Positions 7,323-15,203 are shown, numbered from the stretch's first letter. The stretch: DNA of 28,447 bases from JAMOBE01 sp039908285 (GCA_039908285.1 JAMOBE010000043.1:1-28447); one strand, 5' to 3'. Translations and numbers: made by a program. The notes: generated by a model from the sequence alone, not told the origin.

Positions 7323-8090
7323 TCACTCCGAAATGTCCGACTCCCGACAAAAGGCGCGCAGGCGGGCGACATCGGCGATGGTCAGGGACGAATTGCCGCT
7401 GCTCACCCCGACGTCGCGCAGCTTGGCGAGCGCCCGCGACAGGCTCTCAGGCGTCATGCCGAGCTGACTTGCCAGAATCTTCTTGTCGTAGGGAAGCAGG
7501 ACCGTCGCCGAAGCCTGTCCTTCGAGCGTCTGGGCCAAAAGGTAGCTGCCGAGTCGCTGCTCGGTGGTCTTGAGCTTGAGTTCCCCCACCTGCCGAACCA
7601 GGAATCGCAGGTGCGCGGACATGCTGGCCAGCATCATCATCACGAATTTGAAGTCCGTGGCCAGGCTGGCGAGGAACGATGCGGCGGGGACGTGCACCAG
7701 ACGCGCCGGCTCGATCACCCGGGCGCCGAAGGGAAAGAGGCCGTGATCGAAGATGGCTTCCTCGCCGAAGGTGTCGCCAGGCTTGACGACCTCGATGACG
7801 CTCTCGCGGGCGGCGTTGTCCATCACCAGCAGGACGACGCGTCCGCTCAGCACGATATAGAAGCGGTCGGCCGGTTCACCCTGCCGGAACATGACCGCGT
7901 CGCGCTCCACGCTGCACAGCTCCGCCCCTCCAAGCAGCCCGGCAAGGCCCGTGCGGTCCAGGCCGGCGAACAGCGGCAGCGTGCGGATACGCTCCAGGAT
8001 TTCGGGTGTCAGCGCACCATCCTCCATCCCGACGACCGTCGTCGGACCCATCCCGTCGGCGGACATCTGACCGTTTTCCCCCTGTGCCAT
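7323..8090 (-). CDS. CRP/FNR-family transcription regulator (DNR/NNR-like), copy 2
   Basis: A 255-residue regulator from ATG 8090; a TTG at 8102 in frame is an alternative start. It has the same architecture as the next gene: a beta-roll sensor domain (FRQGEPADRFYIVLSGRVVLL, GDTFGEEAIFDHG), a long dimer helix with VRQVGELKLKTTEQRLGSYLL, and a winged helix with GMTPESLSRALAKLRDVGV. The ExxSR recognition pattern is kept. The pair is clearly paralogous across its whole length and probably arose by tandem duplication. No cysteine cluster for an Fe-S centre is present. A perfect FNR-type palindrome sits about 60 bp upstream, with a fitting -10 element, so regulation by itself or by a related FNR/DNR protein is likely. 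Its closeness to nnrS points to nitrogen-oxide metabolism, by inference. Confidence 0.83.
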   Translation of the reverse strand: MAQGENGQMSADGMGPTTVVGMEDGALTPEILERIRTLPLFAGLDRTGLAGLLGGAELCSVERDAVMFRQGEPADRFYIVLSGRVVLLVMDNAARESVIEVVKPGDTFGEEAIFDHGLFPFGARVIEPARLVHVPAASFLASLATDFKFVMMMLASMSAHLRFLVRQVGELKLKTTEQRLGSYLLAQTLEGQASATVLLPYDKKILASQLGMTPESLSRALAKLRDVGVSSGNSSLTIADVARLRAFCRESDISE

Positions 8091-8122
8091 GAAACATTCC
8101 AATCAGAAATCGCTACGGCGCA

Positions 8123-8128
8123 AGGGTA
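8123..8128 (-). promoter_or_regulatory. Candidate -10 element of the CRP-family gene pair
   Basis: Read leftward, TACCCT (8128-8123) lies where a -10 should be if the FNR-type box centred at 8157.5 sits at about -41.5. The predicted start is near 8116, 26 bases before the ATG at 8090. This fits class-II activation of the regulator gene. Confidence 0.4.
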
Positions 8129-8150
8129 GGTGCACAGGGTTCCATCCGCT

Positions 8151-8164
8151 TTGACGTATGTCAA
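8151..8164. promoter_or_regulatory. FNR/DNR-type operator TTGAC-N4-GTCAA
   Basis: TTGACGTATGTCAA is a perfect two-fold palindrome of TTGAC half-sites with a four-base spacer, the form recognised by FNR/DNR/NNR-family regulators. It lies in the divergent region between the two CRP-family genes and nnrS, whose products fit such control. The spacing suits the leftward promoter best; a rightward -10 is not clear. Confidence 0.75.
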
Positions 8165-8249
8165 GACTCCCGTCGCCAAACGCCTTCTGACTTACCAGAG
8201 ATCAAGACGCTCCGTCCGGAAACCGCGTAGCCTGATGTCCGATGGTGGT

Positions 8250-8263
8250 CCCCCCCCCCCCCC
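8250..8263. repeat. Homopolymer of 14 C in the nnrS leader
   Basis: Fourteen consecutive C residues between the FNR-type box and the preferred nnrS start. Tracts this long can slip during replication. If nnrS began at the upstream GTG 8130, length changes would shift its frame; with the preferred start they would alter the leader only. Such runs are also sites of sequencing error. Confidence 0.85.
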
Positions 8264-8294
8264 GGGCCTCCGGTCAGAGGAGTGTCGCGTCAAG

Positions 8295-9509
8295 ATGTCC
8301 AGTCCATCTGCCAGACTTGCCTGTGGAGAGGGTGGCGCGATCGTGTTCCAGCGCGCCTTCCGGGCCTTGTTCCTTGCCGCCGGGATCTACGGGGTGCTGG
8401 CCATGGCGGCGTGGGTCGCGTGGCTCGGGGGGGTGCATTTCACCACCGGCTTTGCCCAGGCGTCGTCGTGGCACGCCCACGAGATGCTGTTCGGCTTCAC
8501 GGCGGCGGCAGTGGGTGGCTTCCTGCTGACGGCGGTGCCGAGCTGGACGGGGAGCAAGCCCACCTGCGGCCCGCCCATAGCGGCACTGACCCTGGCGTGG
8601 CTTTGCGGGCGGGTCGCCCTGTGGACGGGAGGATTGGGGCTCCTGCCGTCGGCCGTGGTGGCGGTGGCCGACCTGGCGTTCCTGCCCGGCGTGGCGCTGG
8701 CGGTGACACCTGCCCTGGTGCGGGCCCGGATGTGGCGCAACCTCGTCTTTCCCGTGCTGCTCGTCACCCTGTGGGGCGGCCAGATCCTGGCTCACCTGGA
8801 CCTGGCCGGGGTTCTTCCGGGGGCGGCCCAGGCCGGGCATCGCCTGGCGGTCGGCGCCGTGATCATGATGATCGTCGTCATCGCCGGCCGCATCGTCCCG
8901 ACCTTTACCAGCAACTGGCTGCGCCAGCAGGGTCTGGAGGGAGCGGGCAGCCTTCCCCGTCGGGTGGAGCAGATCCTTTTCGCCGTGTCGGCGGCGGCCC
9001 TGGTGGGTGACCTCGTGGCCGTGCCGCCCGTCGTGGTGGGAGGACTGGCGGCCGTGGCCGCGGGTCTGCATGCGGCCCGCCTGTCGCGCTGGCGCACCAC
9101 CGCGGTCCTGAGCCATCCCATCGTCTGGGTGCTGCATCTCGGCTATGGCTGGCTGGTGGTGGGATTCGCCGCCAAGGCCCTGGCCCTGGTGTCCCCCGTG
9201 ATCGGCGAGACCGTGGCCCTGCACGCCTTCACCGCCGGGACCATCGGCACCATGGCGCTCGGCGTCATGACCCGGGCGGCGCTCGGTCATTCGGGACGGC
9301 CACTGGTGGTAGCGCGCTCCGTCACCTGGGCCTATGGCATCGTCACCGCCGCCGCCGTGCTGCGAGTCGCCGGCCCCGCCCTGACGGCGTCATGGGGAGC
9401 CTACGAAGTTCTGTGCGCCGGGATCCTGTGGGGGATCGGCTTCGCCATCTTCACCATCGTCTACTTGCCGATCCTGACCCGGCCGCGCCTCGATGGCCAA
9501 CCCGGTTGA
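8295..9509 (+). CDS. nnrS: NnrS family multi-pass membrane protein
   Basis: A 404-residue, very hydrophobic protein with about a dozen predicted membrane segments. It carries the NnrS signature: WHAHEMLFGF followed by GGFLLTAVPSWTG, and later a conserved GHRLAVGAVIMM with GRIVPTFTSNWLR. NnrS proteins are haem- and copper-containing membrane proteins linked to nitric-oxide and denitrification stress. The histidines in WHAHEM are plausible metal ligands. The frame is open from a GTG at 8130, but that start would place the FNR-type box and the C14 tract inside the gene and give an unlikely basic/Pro-rich N-terminus. ATG 8295 (MSSPSARL) is preferred; GTG 8343 is also possible. It is divergent from the CRP-family pair. 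Confidence 0.88.
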   Translation: MSSPSARLACGEGGAIVFQRAFRALFLAAGIYGVLAMAAWVAWLGGVHFTTGFAQASSWHAHEMLFGFTAAAVGGFLLTAVPSWTGSKPTCGPPIAALTLAWLCGRVALWTGGLGLLPSAVVAVADLAFLPGVALAVTPALVRARMWRNLVFPVLLVTLWGGQILAHLDLAGVLPGAAQAGHRLAVGAVIMMIVVIAGRIVPTFTSNWLRQQGLEGAGSLPRRVEQILFAVSAAALVGDLVAVPPVVVGGLAAVAAGLHAARLSRWRTTAVLSHPIVWVLHLGYGWLVVGFAAKALALVSPVIGETVALHAFTAGTIGTMALGVMTRAALGHSGRPLVVARSVTWAYGIVTAAAVLRVAGPALTASWGAYEVLCAGILWGIGFAIFTIVYLPILTRPRLDGQPG

Positions 9510-9562
9510 AACCCGGGCGACGAGAAAGTAATTGCGGCCGCTCCTGAATTTTATTATAAAAC

Positions 9563-9576
9563 ATGACGTTAGTCGT
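9563..9576. promoter_or_regulatory. Weak FNR-like half palindrome before the chemoreceptor
   Basis: ATGACGTTAGTCGT has the TGAC-N4-GTC core of the box at 8151 but loses the outer bases on both sides. It lies about 30-43 bp before the receptor start, in an AT-rich patch that also holds TATGAT (9589-9594). A degenerate operator is possible; confidence is low. Confidence 0.25.
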
Positions 9577-9605
9577 TGTCACATAACCTATGATAGGGGT
9601 CCGTG

Positions 9606-11687
9606 ATGTCCAGTGAAACCGGCGGATTCAACAACCTGAGAATCGGCACCAGGATTTCGCTTGCGTTCGTCCTGCCGCTTCTCGGACTTCTATGGTTTTC
9701 CGGTGCCGCCATGATCGGCGAGTGGCGGGTCTCCGGGCAGATGCAGTCCCTGCGGACCCTGGCCGGTCTCGGCACGACCGTCAGCGCCGTGATCCATGAG
9801 ATGCAGAAGGAACGGGGCACCTCCGCCCTCTTCGTCGGATCGAAGGGACAGAAGTTCGGCGATCGGCTGGACGAGCAGCGCGCGGCCACCGACAAGCGCT
9901 CCGCCGCACTGAAGAGTGCCCTCGCCGGCTTCGACCTCAAGGCCTATGGCCCCACCCTGGCCCAGCGGGTTGCGGGCGCCGAGTCCGCCCTCGCCGATCT
10001 GGCGGGGAAACGCCGCCAGGTGTCGGCCCTGGAACTGACCGTGCCCCAGGCGGCGGGGTACTACACCGACACCATCACCCGCCTGACGGACATCATCGCC
10101 ACCATGGCGCTGCTTAGTGACGACACCCGCGTTTCCCATGCCATCTCGGCCTATGTCAGCCTCATCAAGGCCAAGGAGCACACCGGGCAGGAACGGGCCG
10201 TGGGATCGGCCGGCTTCACCCAGGGGAAATTCCCGCCGGTGCTCTATCAGGCTTTCGTCGGCATCGCCGCCGAACAGCGTCTGTATCTTGAACTGTTCGA
10301 CGAGTATGCCACCCCGCAGCAGACCGCCTTTCTCAAGACCACCGTGTCCGGCCGCGCGGTCGACGAGGTGGACCGCATGCGCAAGGTGGCCCTCGACAGC
10401 CTGGAGACCGGCAACGCCGGCGGCATCGAGGCGAGCGCCTGGTTCGACGCCATGACCGCCAAGATCGACCTCCTGAAGACGGTGGAGGACCGCGTCGCCG
10501 CCGATCTTCAGGCACTCGCCGATGGCCTTGCCAGCGGTGCCTCCACCTGGGCCACGGTGATGACCGTCGCCGTGCTGGCGGTGCTGACCCTGGCCGTGCT
10601 CAGCATCATCGTCATCGTCCGCGGCATCACCGGCCCCATCTCGGCCATGACCGAGGCCATGGCCAGGCTGGCCCGCCAGGATCTGGCGGTGGACATCCCC
10701 GGCGTCGGTCGCCTGGACGAGATCGGCTCGATGGCAACCGCCGTCCGGGTGTTCAAGGACAGCATGATCAAGGCCGAAGACCTGGCCGCGGCCCAGCGCC
10801 GGGATCAGGAGCGGAAGGAAAAGCGCCGCCTGTTCCTTGAGACCGCCGCCGGAGAGTTCAACACCAACGTCTCGGGCGTCTTGAGAGCCCTGTCCGGCTC
10901 GGCCGACCAGATGCAGTCCACCGCCGAGTCCATGAGCGCCACCGCCGAGGAAACCTCCCGTCAGGCCAACGCCGCCGCGGCAGCGGCCGAAAACGCCTCG
11001 GGCAACGTGCAGACGGTGGCGGCGGCGGCCGAGGAACTGTCGGTATCCATCGGAGAAATCAGCCGCCAGGTGGCCCAGTCGTCGACGGTGACCTCGTCGG
11101 CGGTGACCGAGGCGAAGAAGACCGACGAACTGGTCCGGGGGCTGGCCGAGGCGGCAAACCGCATCGGCGAAGTGGTCAAACTGATCAACGACATCGCCAG
11201 CCAGACCAACCTCCTCGCCTTGAACGCCACCATCGAGGCGGCCCGGGCCGGAGACGCCGGCAAGGGCTTCGCCGTCGTCGCCAACGAGGTGAAGAGCCTC
11301 GCCAATCAGACGGCCCGGGCCACCGACGAAATCTCCGGACAGATCGGCGCCGTCCAGTCGGCTACCCACAGCGCGGTCGAGGCGATCCAGGGCATCGGCG
11401 GGACGATTTCAAAAATCAACGAAATCACCGCCGCCATCGCCGCCGCCGTCGAGGAGCAGGGGGCGGCCACCAAGGAAATCGCCCGCAACGTGGAGCAGGC
11501 CGCCGCCGGCACCCAGGAGGTCTCGTCCAACGTGGTCGGCCTGACCCAGGCAGCCAGCGAGACCGGAAAGGCGGCAAACCATGTCCTTCACAGTTCCAGC
11601 GAATTGTCCAAACAATCGGACACGCTCCGTGGCCAGGTGGAGCGCTTCCTCCACACCGTGCAGAACGACGAGAGCAGCGCCGCCTGA
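9606..11687 (+). CDS. Methyl-accepting chemotaxis protein with NIT sensor domain
   Basis: A 693-residue chemoreceptor. TM1 is at about residues 18-37. A periplasmic NIT-type sensor domain (about 45-305) carries EMQKERG at 65-71, the mark of nitrate/nitrite-sensing domains. TM2 is at about 314-338, then HAMP (about 339-395) and a long cytoplasmic coiled-coil signalling domain (about 430-685). The hairpin tip is canonical: DIASQTNLLALNATIEAARA followed by GDAGKGFAVVANEVKSLA, which docks CheA/CheW. There is no CheR-tethering pentapeptide at the C-terminus. GTG 9603 directly precedes ATG 9606; the ATG is preferred, with AGGGG about eight bases upstream. Its sensor half resembles that of the protein at 914. 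Its place beside nnrS and DNR-like regulators fits taxis toward nitrogen oxides, by inference. Confidence 0.92.
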   Translation: MSSETGGFNNLRIGTRISLAFVLPLLGLLWFSGAAMIGEWRVSGQMQSLRTLAGLGTTVSAVIHEMQKERGTSALFVGSKGQKFGDRLDEQRAATDKRSAALKSALAGFDLKAYGPTLAQRVAGAESALADLAGKRRQVSALELTVPQAAGYYTDTITRLTDIIATMALLSDDTRVSHAISAYVSLIKAKEHTGQERAVGSAGFTQGKFPPVLYQAFVGIAAEQRLYLELFDEYATPQQTAFLKTTVSGRAVDEVDRMRKVALDSLETGNAGGIEASAWFDAMTAKIDLLKTVEDRVAADLQALADGLASGASTWATVMTVAVLAVLTLAVLSIIVIVRGITGPISAMTEAMARLARQDLAVDIPGVGRLDEIGSMATAVRVFKDSMIKAEDLAAAQRRDQERKEKRRLFLETAAGEFNTNVSGVLRALSGSADQMQSTAESMSATAEETSRQANAAAAAAENASGNVQTVAAAAEELSVSIGEISRQVAQSSTVTSSAVTEAKKTDELVRGLAEAANRIGEVVKLINDIASQTNLLALNATIEAARAGDAGKGFAVVANEVKSLANQTARATDEISGQIGAVQSATHSAVEAIQGIGGTISKINEITAAIAAAVEEQGAATKEIARNVEQAAAGTQEVSSNVVGLTQAASETGKAANHVLHSSSELSKQSDTLRGQVERFLHTVQNDESSAA

Positions 11688-11709
11688 TGGGGCTGTCCGG
11701 ACCGCAGGA

Positions 11710-11741
11710 AGGCTGCCGGTGATGAGACACGCCGGCAGCCT
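11710..11741 (+). terminator. Intrinsic terminator-like hairpin after the chemoreceptor
   Basis: A perfect 10-bp stem (AGGCTGCCGG at 11710-11719 with CCGGCAGCCT at 11732-11741), a 12-base loop, then CCCTTTCGC. It lies 23 bases after the stop codon. The stem is strong and the U tract short. Confidence 0.6.
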
Positions 11742-11835
11742 CCCTTTCGCGACCGCACATCGCAAGAGAATATCCCCGAATTTCCGGAAAGCGTGCAGCA
11801 TACGGCAGTTTCCGCGATTGGTCTGTGTCGCGCTC

Positions 11836-11866
11836 TTGCGACCGGCCGTCGCGAGCAATATATTGC
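11836..11866 (+). promoter_or_regulatory. dksA promoter with two embedded palindromes
   Basis: TTGCGA (11836-11841) and TATATT (11859-11864) are separated by exactly 17 bases, predicting a start near 11871 and a leader of about 28 bases. The -35 begins a near-palindrome (TTGCGAC, then GTCGCGA at 11848-11854), and the -10 lies in a perfect palindrome GCAATATATTGC (11855-11866). The palindromes could be operators. Confidence 0.6.
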
Positions 11867-11898
11867 CACACGCCAGGACCCGGAAAGGTGCGAGCGGC

Positions 11899-12321
11899 AT
11901 GACCATCACGCTTCCTCCCGACTATCGGCCGTCGGATGACGAGCCGTTCATGAACGACCTGCAGACGGAGTACTTCCGTCGGATGCTTCTGCGGTGGCGC
12001 GGCGAGCTGCTGCGTGAGGCCGGGGAGACCCTGCAGCACCTGCAGGAGGGAGGGATCCTGGAGCCCGACATCGCCGATCGTGCGACGGTGGAGACCGATC
12101 GTGCCCTGGAACTTCGGACCCGCGACCGGGCGCGCAAGCTGATCGCCAAGATCGATGCCGCACTCGAGCGCATCGAGGATGGCTCCTACGGCTACTGCGA
12201 GGAAACCAATGAGCCCATCGGCGTCAAGCGCCTGGAAGCCCGCCCCATCGCCACCCTGAGCATCGAGGCCCAGGAACGCCACGAGCGCATGGAGCGAACC
12301 CACCGGGACCTCTACGAATAA
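11899..12321 (+). CDS. dksA: DksA/TraR family RNA polymerase-binding regulator
   Basis: A 140-residue DksA. The N-terminal coiled coil carries the functional tip DIADRATVETD, which matches the D-x-x-D-x-A motif that reaches into the RNA polymerase secondary channel and works with ppGpp. The C-terminal globule reads YGYCEETNEPIGVKRLEARP and then ATLSIEAQERHE. Only one of the four zinc-finger cysteines of enterobacterial DksA remains, the usual state in many alphaproteobacterial DksA proteins, so it probably folds without zinc. The frame is open far upstream, but ATG 11899 is chosen because AAAGGTG sits at the right distance, a good promoter lies just before it, and MTITLPPDYRPSDDEPFMND matches DksA N-termini. 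Confidence 0.92.
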   Translation: MTITLPPDYRPSDDEPFMNDLQTEYFRRMLLRWRGELLREAGETLQHLQEGGILEPDIADRATVETDRALELRTRDRARKLIAKIDAALERIEDGSYGYCEETNEPIGVKRLEARPIATLSIEAQERHERMERTHRDLYE

Positions 12322-12343
12322 TCCCGGCGAGCGGAATAACAAA

Positions 12344-12373
12344 AAAGGACGAAAACCGGGGTTTTCGTCCTTT
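12344..12373. terminator. Bidirectional intrinsic terminator between dksA and the M23 gene
   Basis: A perfect 13-bp stem (AAAGGACGAAAAC at 12344-12356 with GTTTTCGTCCTTT at 12361-12373) closes a four-base loop. On the minus strand the stem is followed by a run of T and then GTTATT; on the plus strand it ends in CCTTTCTCG. It serves two convergent genes. Confidence 0.9.
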
Positions 12374-12400
12374 CTCGTTGCCCGTCGGTCGCTTGAAAAC

Positions 12401-13702
12401 TCAGTCCTGCATGATCTGCCGGCGAGTCGACTCGACATAGCTGCGAAAGCGGGCGAGGTCGCGGTCGGAAAGCTGGACCGGCACCGCCACCCCGTCGGTC
12501 TCCAGCGGGTTGACGTGGCGGTCGGACACCATGACCTCATAGTACAGGTGGGGCCCGGTGGCGAGGCCGGTGGTGCCGACGTAGCCCACCGTCTGGCCCT
12601 TGCGGATCTTCGAGCCCTTGCTCAAGCCCCGGGCGAACCCGTCCAGGTGGGCGTAGGCCGTGGACAGAGTCGAGCCGTGGCGGATGCGCAGATACAGGCC
12701 ATAGTTGCCGCGGCGGCCGATGTCCTCGACCACGCCATCGGCGGCGGCCAGGGCAGGAGTCCCGCGGGGCGCCCGAAAATCGACGCCACGGTGGAACCGC
12801 TTCACCTTCAGCACCGGATGGACCCGCCAGCCCCAGCCGGAACTGACCTCGCCGGTCTCGATCGGCGCATCGAGGGAGACCCGCGCCATGCCGCGGCCCG
12901 TCTCATCCACGTAGGCCACCTCGGACGCCCCCAGGGCGAAGCGATACAGGCGGTGCTCGCGGGCCCCGGACTGCAGCGAGGCGAAGCGCAGCGTCGGCTC
13001 GGCCTGCTGTCCGCGCCCGTCCTCCTCAAAGACCACGGTCAGCGCCGAGCCCTTCTGGATCTTCGTCGGGAAGCCGGGGTCCACCTCGGCCGCCGCCTGG
13101 AGTTCGCGCACCACGCCGGCAGGCAGGCCCGACCCCGTCAGGCTCCGGTCGATGTCGCCACTCAGGGTGATGGTTCGCCGGTGCAGGTTCTGACCACCGC
13201 GGCCGGCCTCGGCGGACTTGCTGAAGCGGCCGTCGGTGCCGCGCACCACCGCCATGGCATGGCGGTCGGGAACCTCGATGTGGAGGGCGGTCATCCGCTG
13301 CGGGGCGGTTCCCCTGGTCTCGGTGTCGCGGCGGACCACCACGGCGTCACCCGGCTTCACGCGGCGGGCATCGAAGCGATCCCCCATGGCCCGCGTCGCC
13401 GCCGCCACGTCATCGGGAGAGACGCCCTGCCGGACCAGGGTGCCATAGATGGTGTCACCCTTGCCGAGAACCACCCGCTGGCTGGCCTCGTCGCCGGCTG
13501 GCTCGGGTGGAGCGGCCACCGTGGACATGTCCCACTCGCCGCTGGTGGCGGCCGGCGTCTCGATGGCGGTGCGGGCGGCCTTGCCACGGGCGGCCAGCGC
13601 GTCATTCCCAACGGCGACGGTCAATAGAGCCGACAAGCCGACCGTCATGATTTTCGAGACATGAACGATACCGTTCCTTCGGTTCCCCAGCCGAAAGCTC
13701 AT
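12401..13702 (-). CDS. M23-family (LytM-like) cell-wall protein with altered zinc ligand
   Basis: A 433-residue exported protein. The N-terminus has a signal-type hydrophobic segment (MTVGLSALLTVAVGNDALAA). Residues about 75-125 form a LysM/OapA-like module (LGKGDTIYGTLVRQGVSPDDV). The C-terminal domain (about 285-400) is a LytM-like M23 domain: HRGVDF supplies H304 and D308, and AYAHLD supplies H352. The third motif reads GPHLYYEV: H385 is kept, but the second histidine of the usual HxH, a zinc ligand, is Tyr387. The enzyme may therefore be weak or inactive, as in EnvC-type activators, or may use another ligand; this is an inference. The codons CAC CTG TAC TAT were checked. ATG 13702 is preferred. 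A strong promoter precedes it and a terminator follows it, so it is monocistronic. Confidence 0.87.
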   Translation of the reverse strand: MSFRLGNRRNGIVHVSKIMTVGLSALLTVAVGNDALAARGKAARTAIETPAATSGEWDMSTVAAPPEPAGDEASQRVVLGKGDTIYGTLVRQGVSPDDVAAATRAMGDRFDARRVKPGDAVVVRRDTETRGTAPQRMTALHIEVPDRHAMAVVRGTDGRFSKSAEAGRGGQNLHRRTITLSGDIDRSLTGSGLPAGVVRELQAAAEVDPGFPTKIQKGSALTVVFEEDGRGQQAEPTLRFASLQSGAREHRLYRFALGASEVAYVDETGRGMARVSLDAPIETGEVSSGWGWRVHPVLKVKRFHRGVDFRAPRGTPALAAADGVVEDIGRRGNYGLYLRIRHGSTLSTAYAHLDGFARGLSKGSKIRKGQTVGYVGTTGLATGPHLYYEVMVSDRHVNPLETDGVAVPVQLSDRDLARFRSYVESTRRQIMQD

Positions 13703-13740
13703 TCCCCCGCCTCCGCATCTAACCACAGTGTCTCCATCGG

Positions 13741-13769
13741 CTATAACCTCAACCGGCAGGGTGTGTCAA
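13741..13769 (-). promoter_or_regulatory. Promoter of the M23-family gene
   Basis: Read leftward, TTGACA (13769-13764), a 17-base spacer and TTATAG (13746-13741). The -35 is perfect. The predicted start is near 13734, about 32 bases before the ATG. Confidence 0.65.
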
Positions 13770-13942
13770 ACATCTCTTCGCTGGTGCGGCAACTTTTTTT
13801 ATTGAATCGTTAAGAAATTCGCGACTGCGGCAGAGGGGCGAAGGCGGGGAAATGCCGCTCTTCGGGTGGTTCTCGACTCAACATCTTGTTGCGGTGCGAT
13901 CTGTTGCGACGCGAGAGAGACGAAGCCTGTCTGTCCGATGAC

Positions 13943-14926
13943 TCAGGTCGTGCTGCGGCTGAACAGCGAGCGGAAGATCAGGTCGAGCATCTTTTCCGTG
14001 GGGCCGGGGCCGGTGACGGTTCCCGGGTTGACGAGGGGCGGCATCGGCAGGGAGGCGACGGTGACCGTGGTGGGCTGCTCGTCGGTGGAAGACGGAAGCG
14101 GCGGCATCGGCGCCCGCGCCAGCAGGGTGTATGCGGCGGCCGAGCTTGCGGCCGGCGGCGACGGCGCCTCGGCGACCAGGACGGGCGGCGGCGCGCTGGC
14201 CGGCGGGGCCTCCATCTCTGCGGGGCGCCGGGAGGGAAGCGGTGGCCTGGCGTCCGGGTGGGGACTGACCTGGGCGAACTGCCGCATCGACCGGTCGATG
14301 GCGGTCCCGAGCAGCCGGGTGACCTCGGCGACGCTGCGGGGGGCTCCCGTATCCTCGTCGTGGAAGATGGTGCGATTGGTGCGGGCGGCCTGGGGCAGGA
14401 CGGCGGCGGCGGACTGATCGGGATTGGCGTCACGGGCCTTGAGGAGGCGGGCGGCCCCGCCGGGTCCGAGGAGATGGGCGAGGTAGAGGTCCTGCTCGCC
14501 GACGGGATGGCCCAGGGTCTTTTCCAGGAACAGTCGGTTGTCACGGGCGAACTCGGCGGCGAAGGCGGAGGAGAGCCCGTGATTGCGCCGCAGGTCGAGG
14601 ATGGCGGCCCGCGCCCCCGGGTCGTCCACCACGTAGTTGCCATTGGGCGTGCGCTGGATCCGGGCCGCCTGGTCGGCCAGCCCAAGACCCGTCCCATGCT
14701 TCTTCACCAGCTCGAGCCAGGTCTGCTGGGTGAACTGGTACAGGCCGGAGGCGCTGGTGACGGCGTGGCGGGCGCCAGGTCGGAAGGTGCTCTCGCGCTG
14801 GGCCTCGGCCAGCAGGAACTTGAAGCTGACGCCGGTGCGGCGACTGGCGGCGCGAATGCCGTCCAGAACGTCGCGGGGAATGGCGTGGCCCCCGACCGTA
14901 ACGGGCGCGGAGGGATCCCTGGTCAC
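13943..14926 (-). CDS. Lytic transglycosylase-like (SLT) protein with Pro-rich tail
   Basis: A 327-residue protein. Residues about 25-175 resemble a soluble lytic transglycosylase domain: AEAQREST contains the likely catalytic E45, and SASGLYQFTQQTW matches the following Gly-Leu-Gln motif of the family. Such enzymes cut the glycan strand to leave 1,6-anhydromuramic ends. Residues about 225-310 are Pro/Ala-rich and low in complexity, probably unstructured. No signal peptide is visible, so the route to the periplasm is unclear. The start needs care: GTG 14935 abuts AGGAGG, too close for initiation, whereas the in-frame GTG 14926 lies about nine bases beyond it and is chosen. It is divergent from the EAL gene, with a large perfect inverted repeat between them. 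Confidence 0.78.
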   Translation of the reverse strand: MTRDPSAPVTVGGHAIPRDVLDGIRAASRRTGVSFKFLLAEAQRESTFRPGARHAVTSASGLYQFTQQTWLELVKKHGTGLGLADQAARIQRTPNGNYVVDDPGARAAILDLRRNHGLSSAFAAEFARDNRLFLEKTLGHPVGEQDLYLAHLLGPGGAARLLKARDANPDQSAAAVLPQAARTNRTIFHDEDTGAPRSVAEVTRLLGTAIDRSMRQFAQVSPHPDARPPLPSRRPAEMEAPPASAPPPVLVAEAPSPPAASSAAAYTLLARAPMPPLPSSTDEQPTTVTVASLPMPPLVNPGTVTGPGPTEKMLDLIFRSLFSRSTT

Positions 14927-14950
14927 GTTCGTCACCTCCTGTCAGCCCGT

Positions 14951-15009
14951 CGTATTGCTGACCCGAAAAATCTTCGCGCGCCGCGAAGATTTTTCGGGTC
15001 AGCAATACG
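14951..15009. repeat. Perfect 28-bp inverted repeat with 3-base spacer
   Basis: The arm CGTATTGCTGACCCGAAAAA continues to 14978, and 14982-15009 is its exact reverse complement; only three bases (14979-14981) separate them. It lies in the divergent region between the transglycosylase-like gene and the EAL gene. It could extrude as a cruciform, fold into a very stable RNA hairpin in either leader, or be an operator or a mobile palindrome. Neither strand shows a T tract beyond the stem. Confidence 0.9.
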
Positions 15010-15203
15010 ATTCTCTTTGGTAGCGGCTCTGCCGCGTTATGTGACTCTGGCCGAAAACGGTTGACGACAGGTTAAGAGAGGCGGAATTGTTGATCGCATA
15101 CCTGACTTTAGACAGGAAGGGGACGGGTGGAGTACACTCGCTCCGTCGAGGCGGGGATCCGATCGGTTGCAACGGCGGATCCGTGGGGGAGGGCCGGTCC
15201 TTG

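Noticed and set aside
9545..9605. Flagellar sigma28 promoter before the chemoreceptor
   Set aside because: TAAA is present, but no GCCGATAA-like -10 lies at the right distance.
9690..11369. Long minus-strand frame opposite the chemoreceptor
   Set aside because: The receptor hairpin motif on the plus strand is unmistakable; the antisense frame is low-complexity Gly/His-rich.
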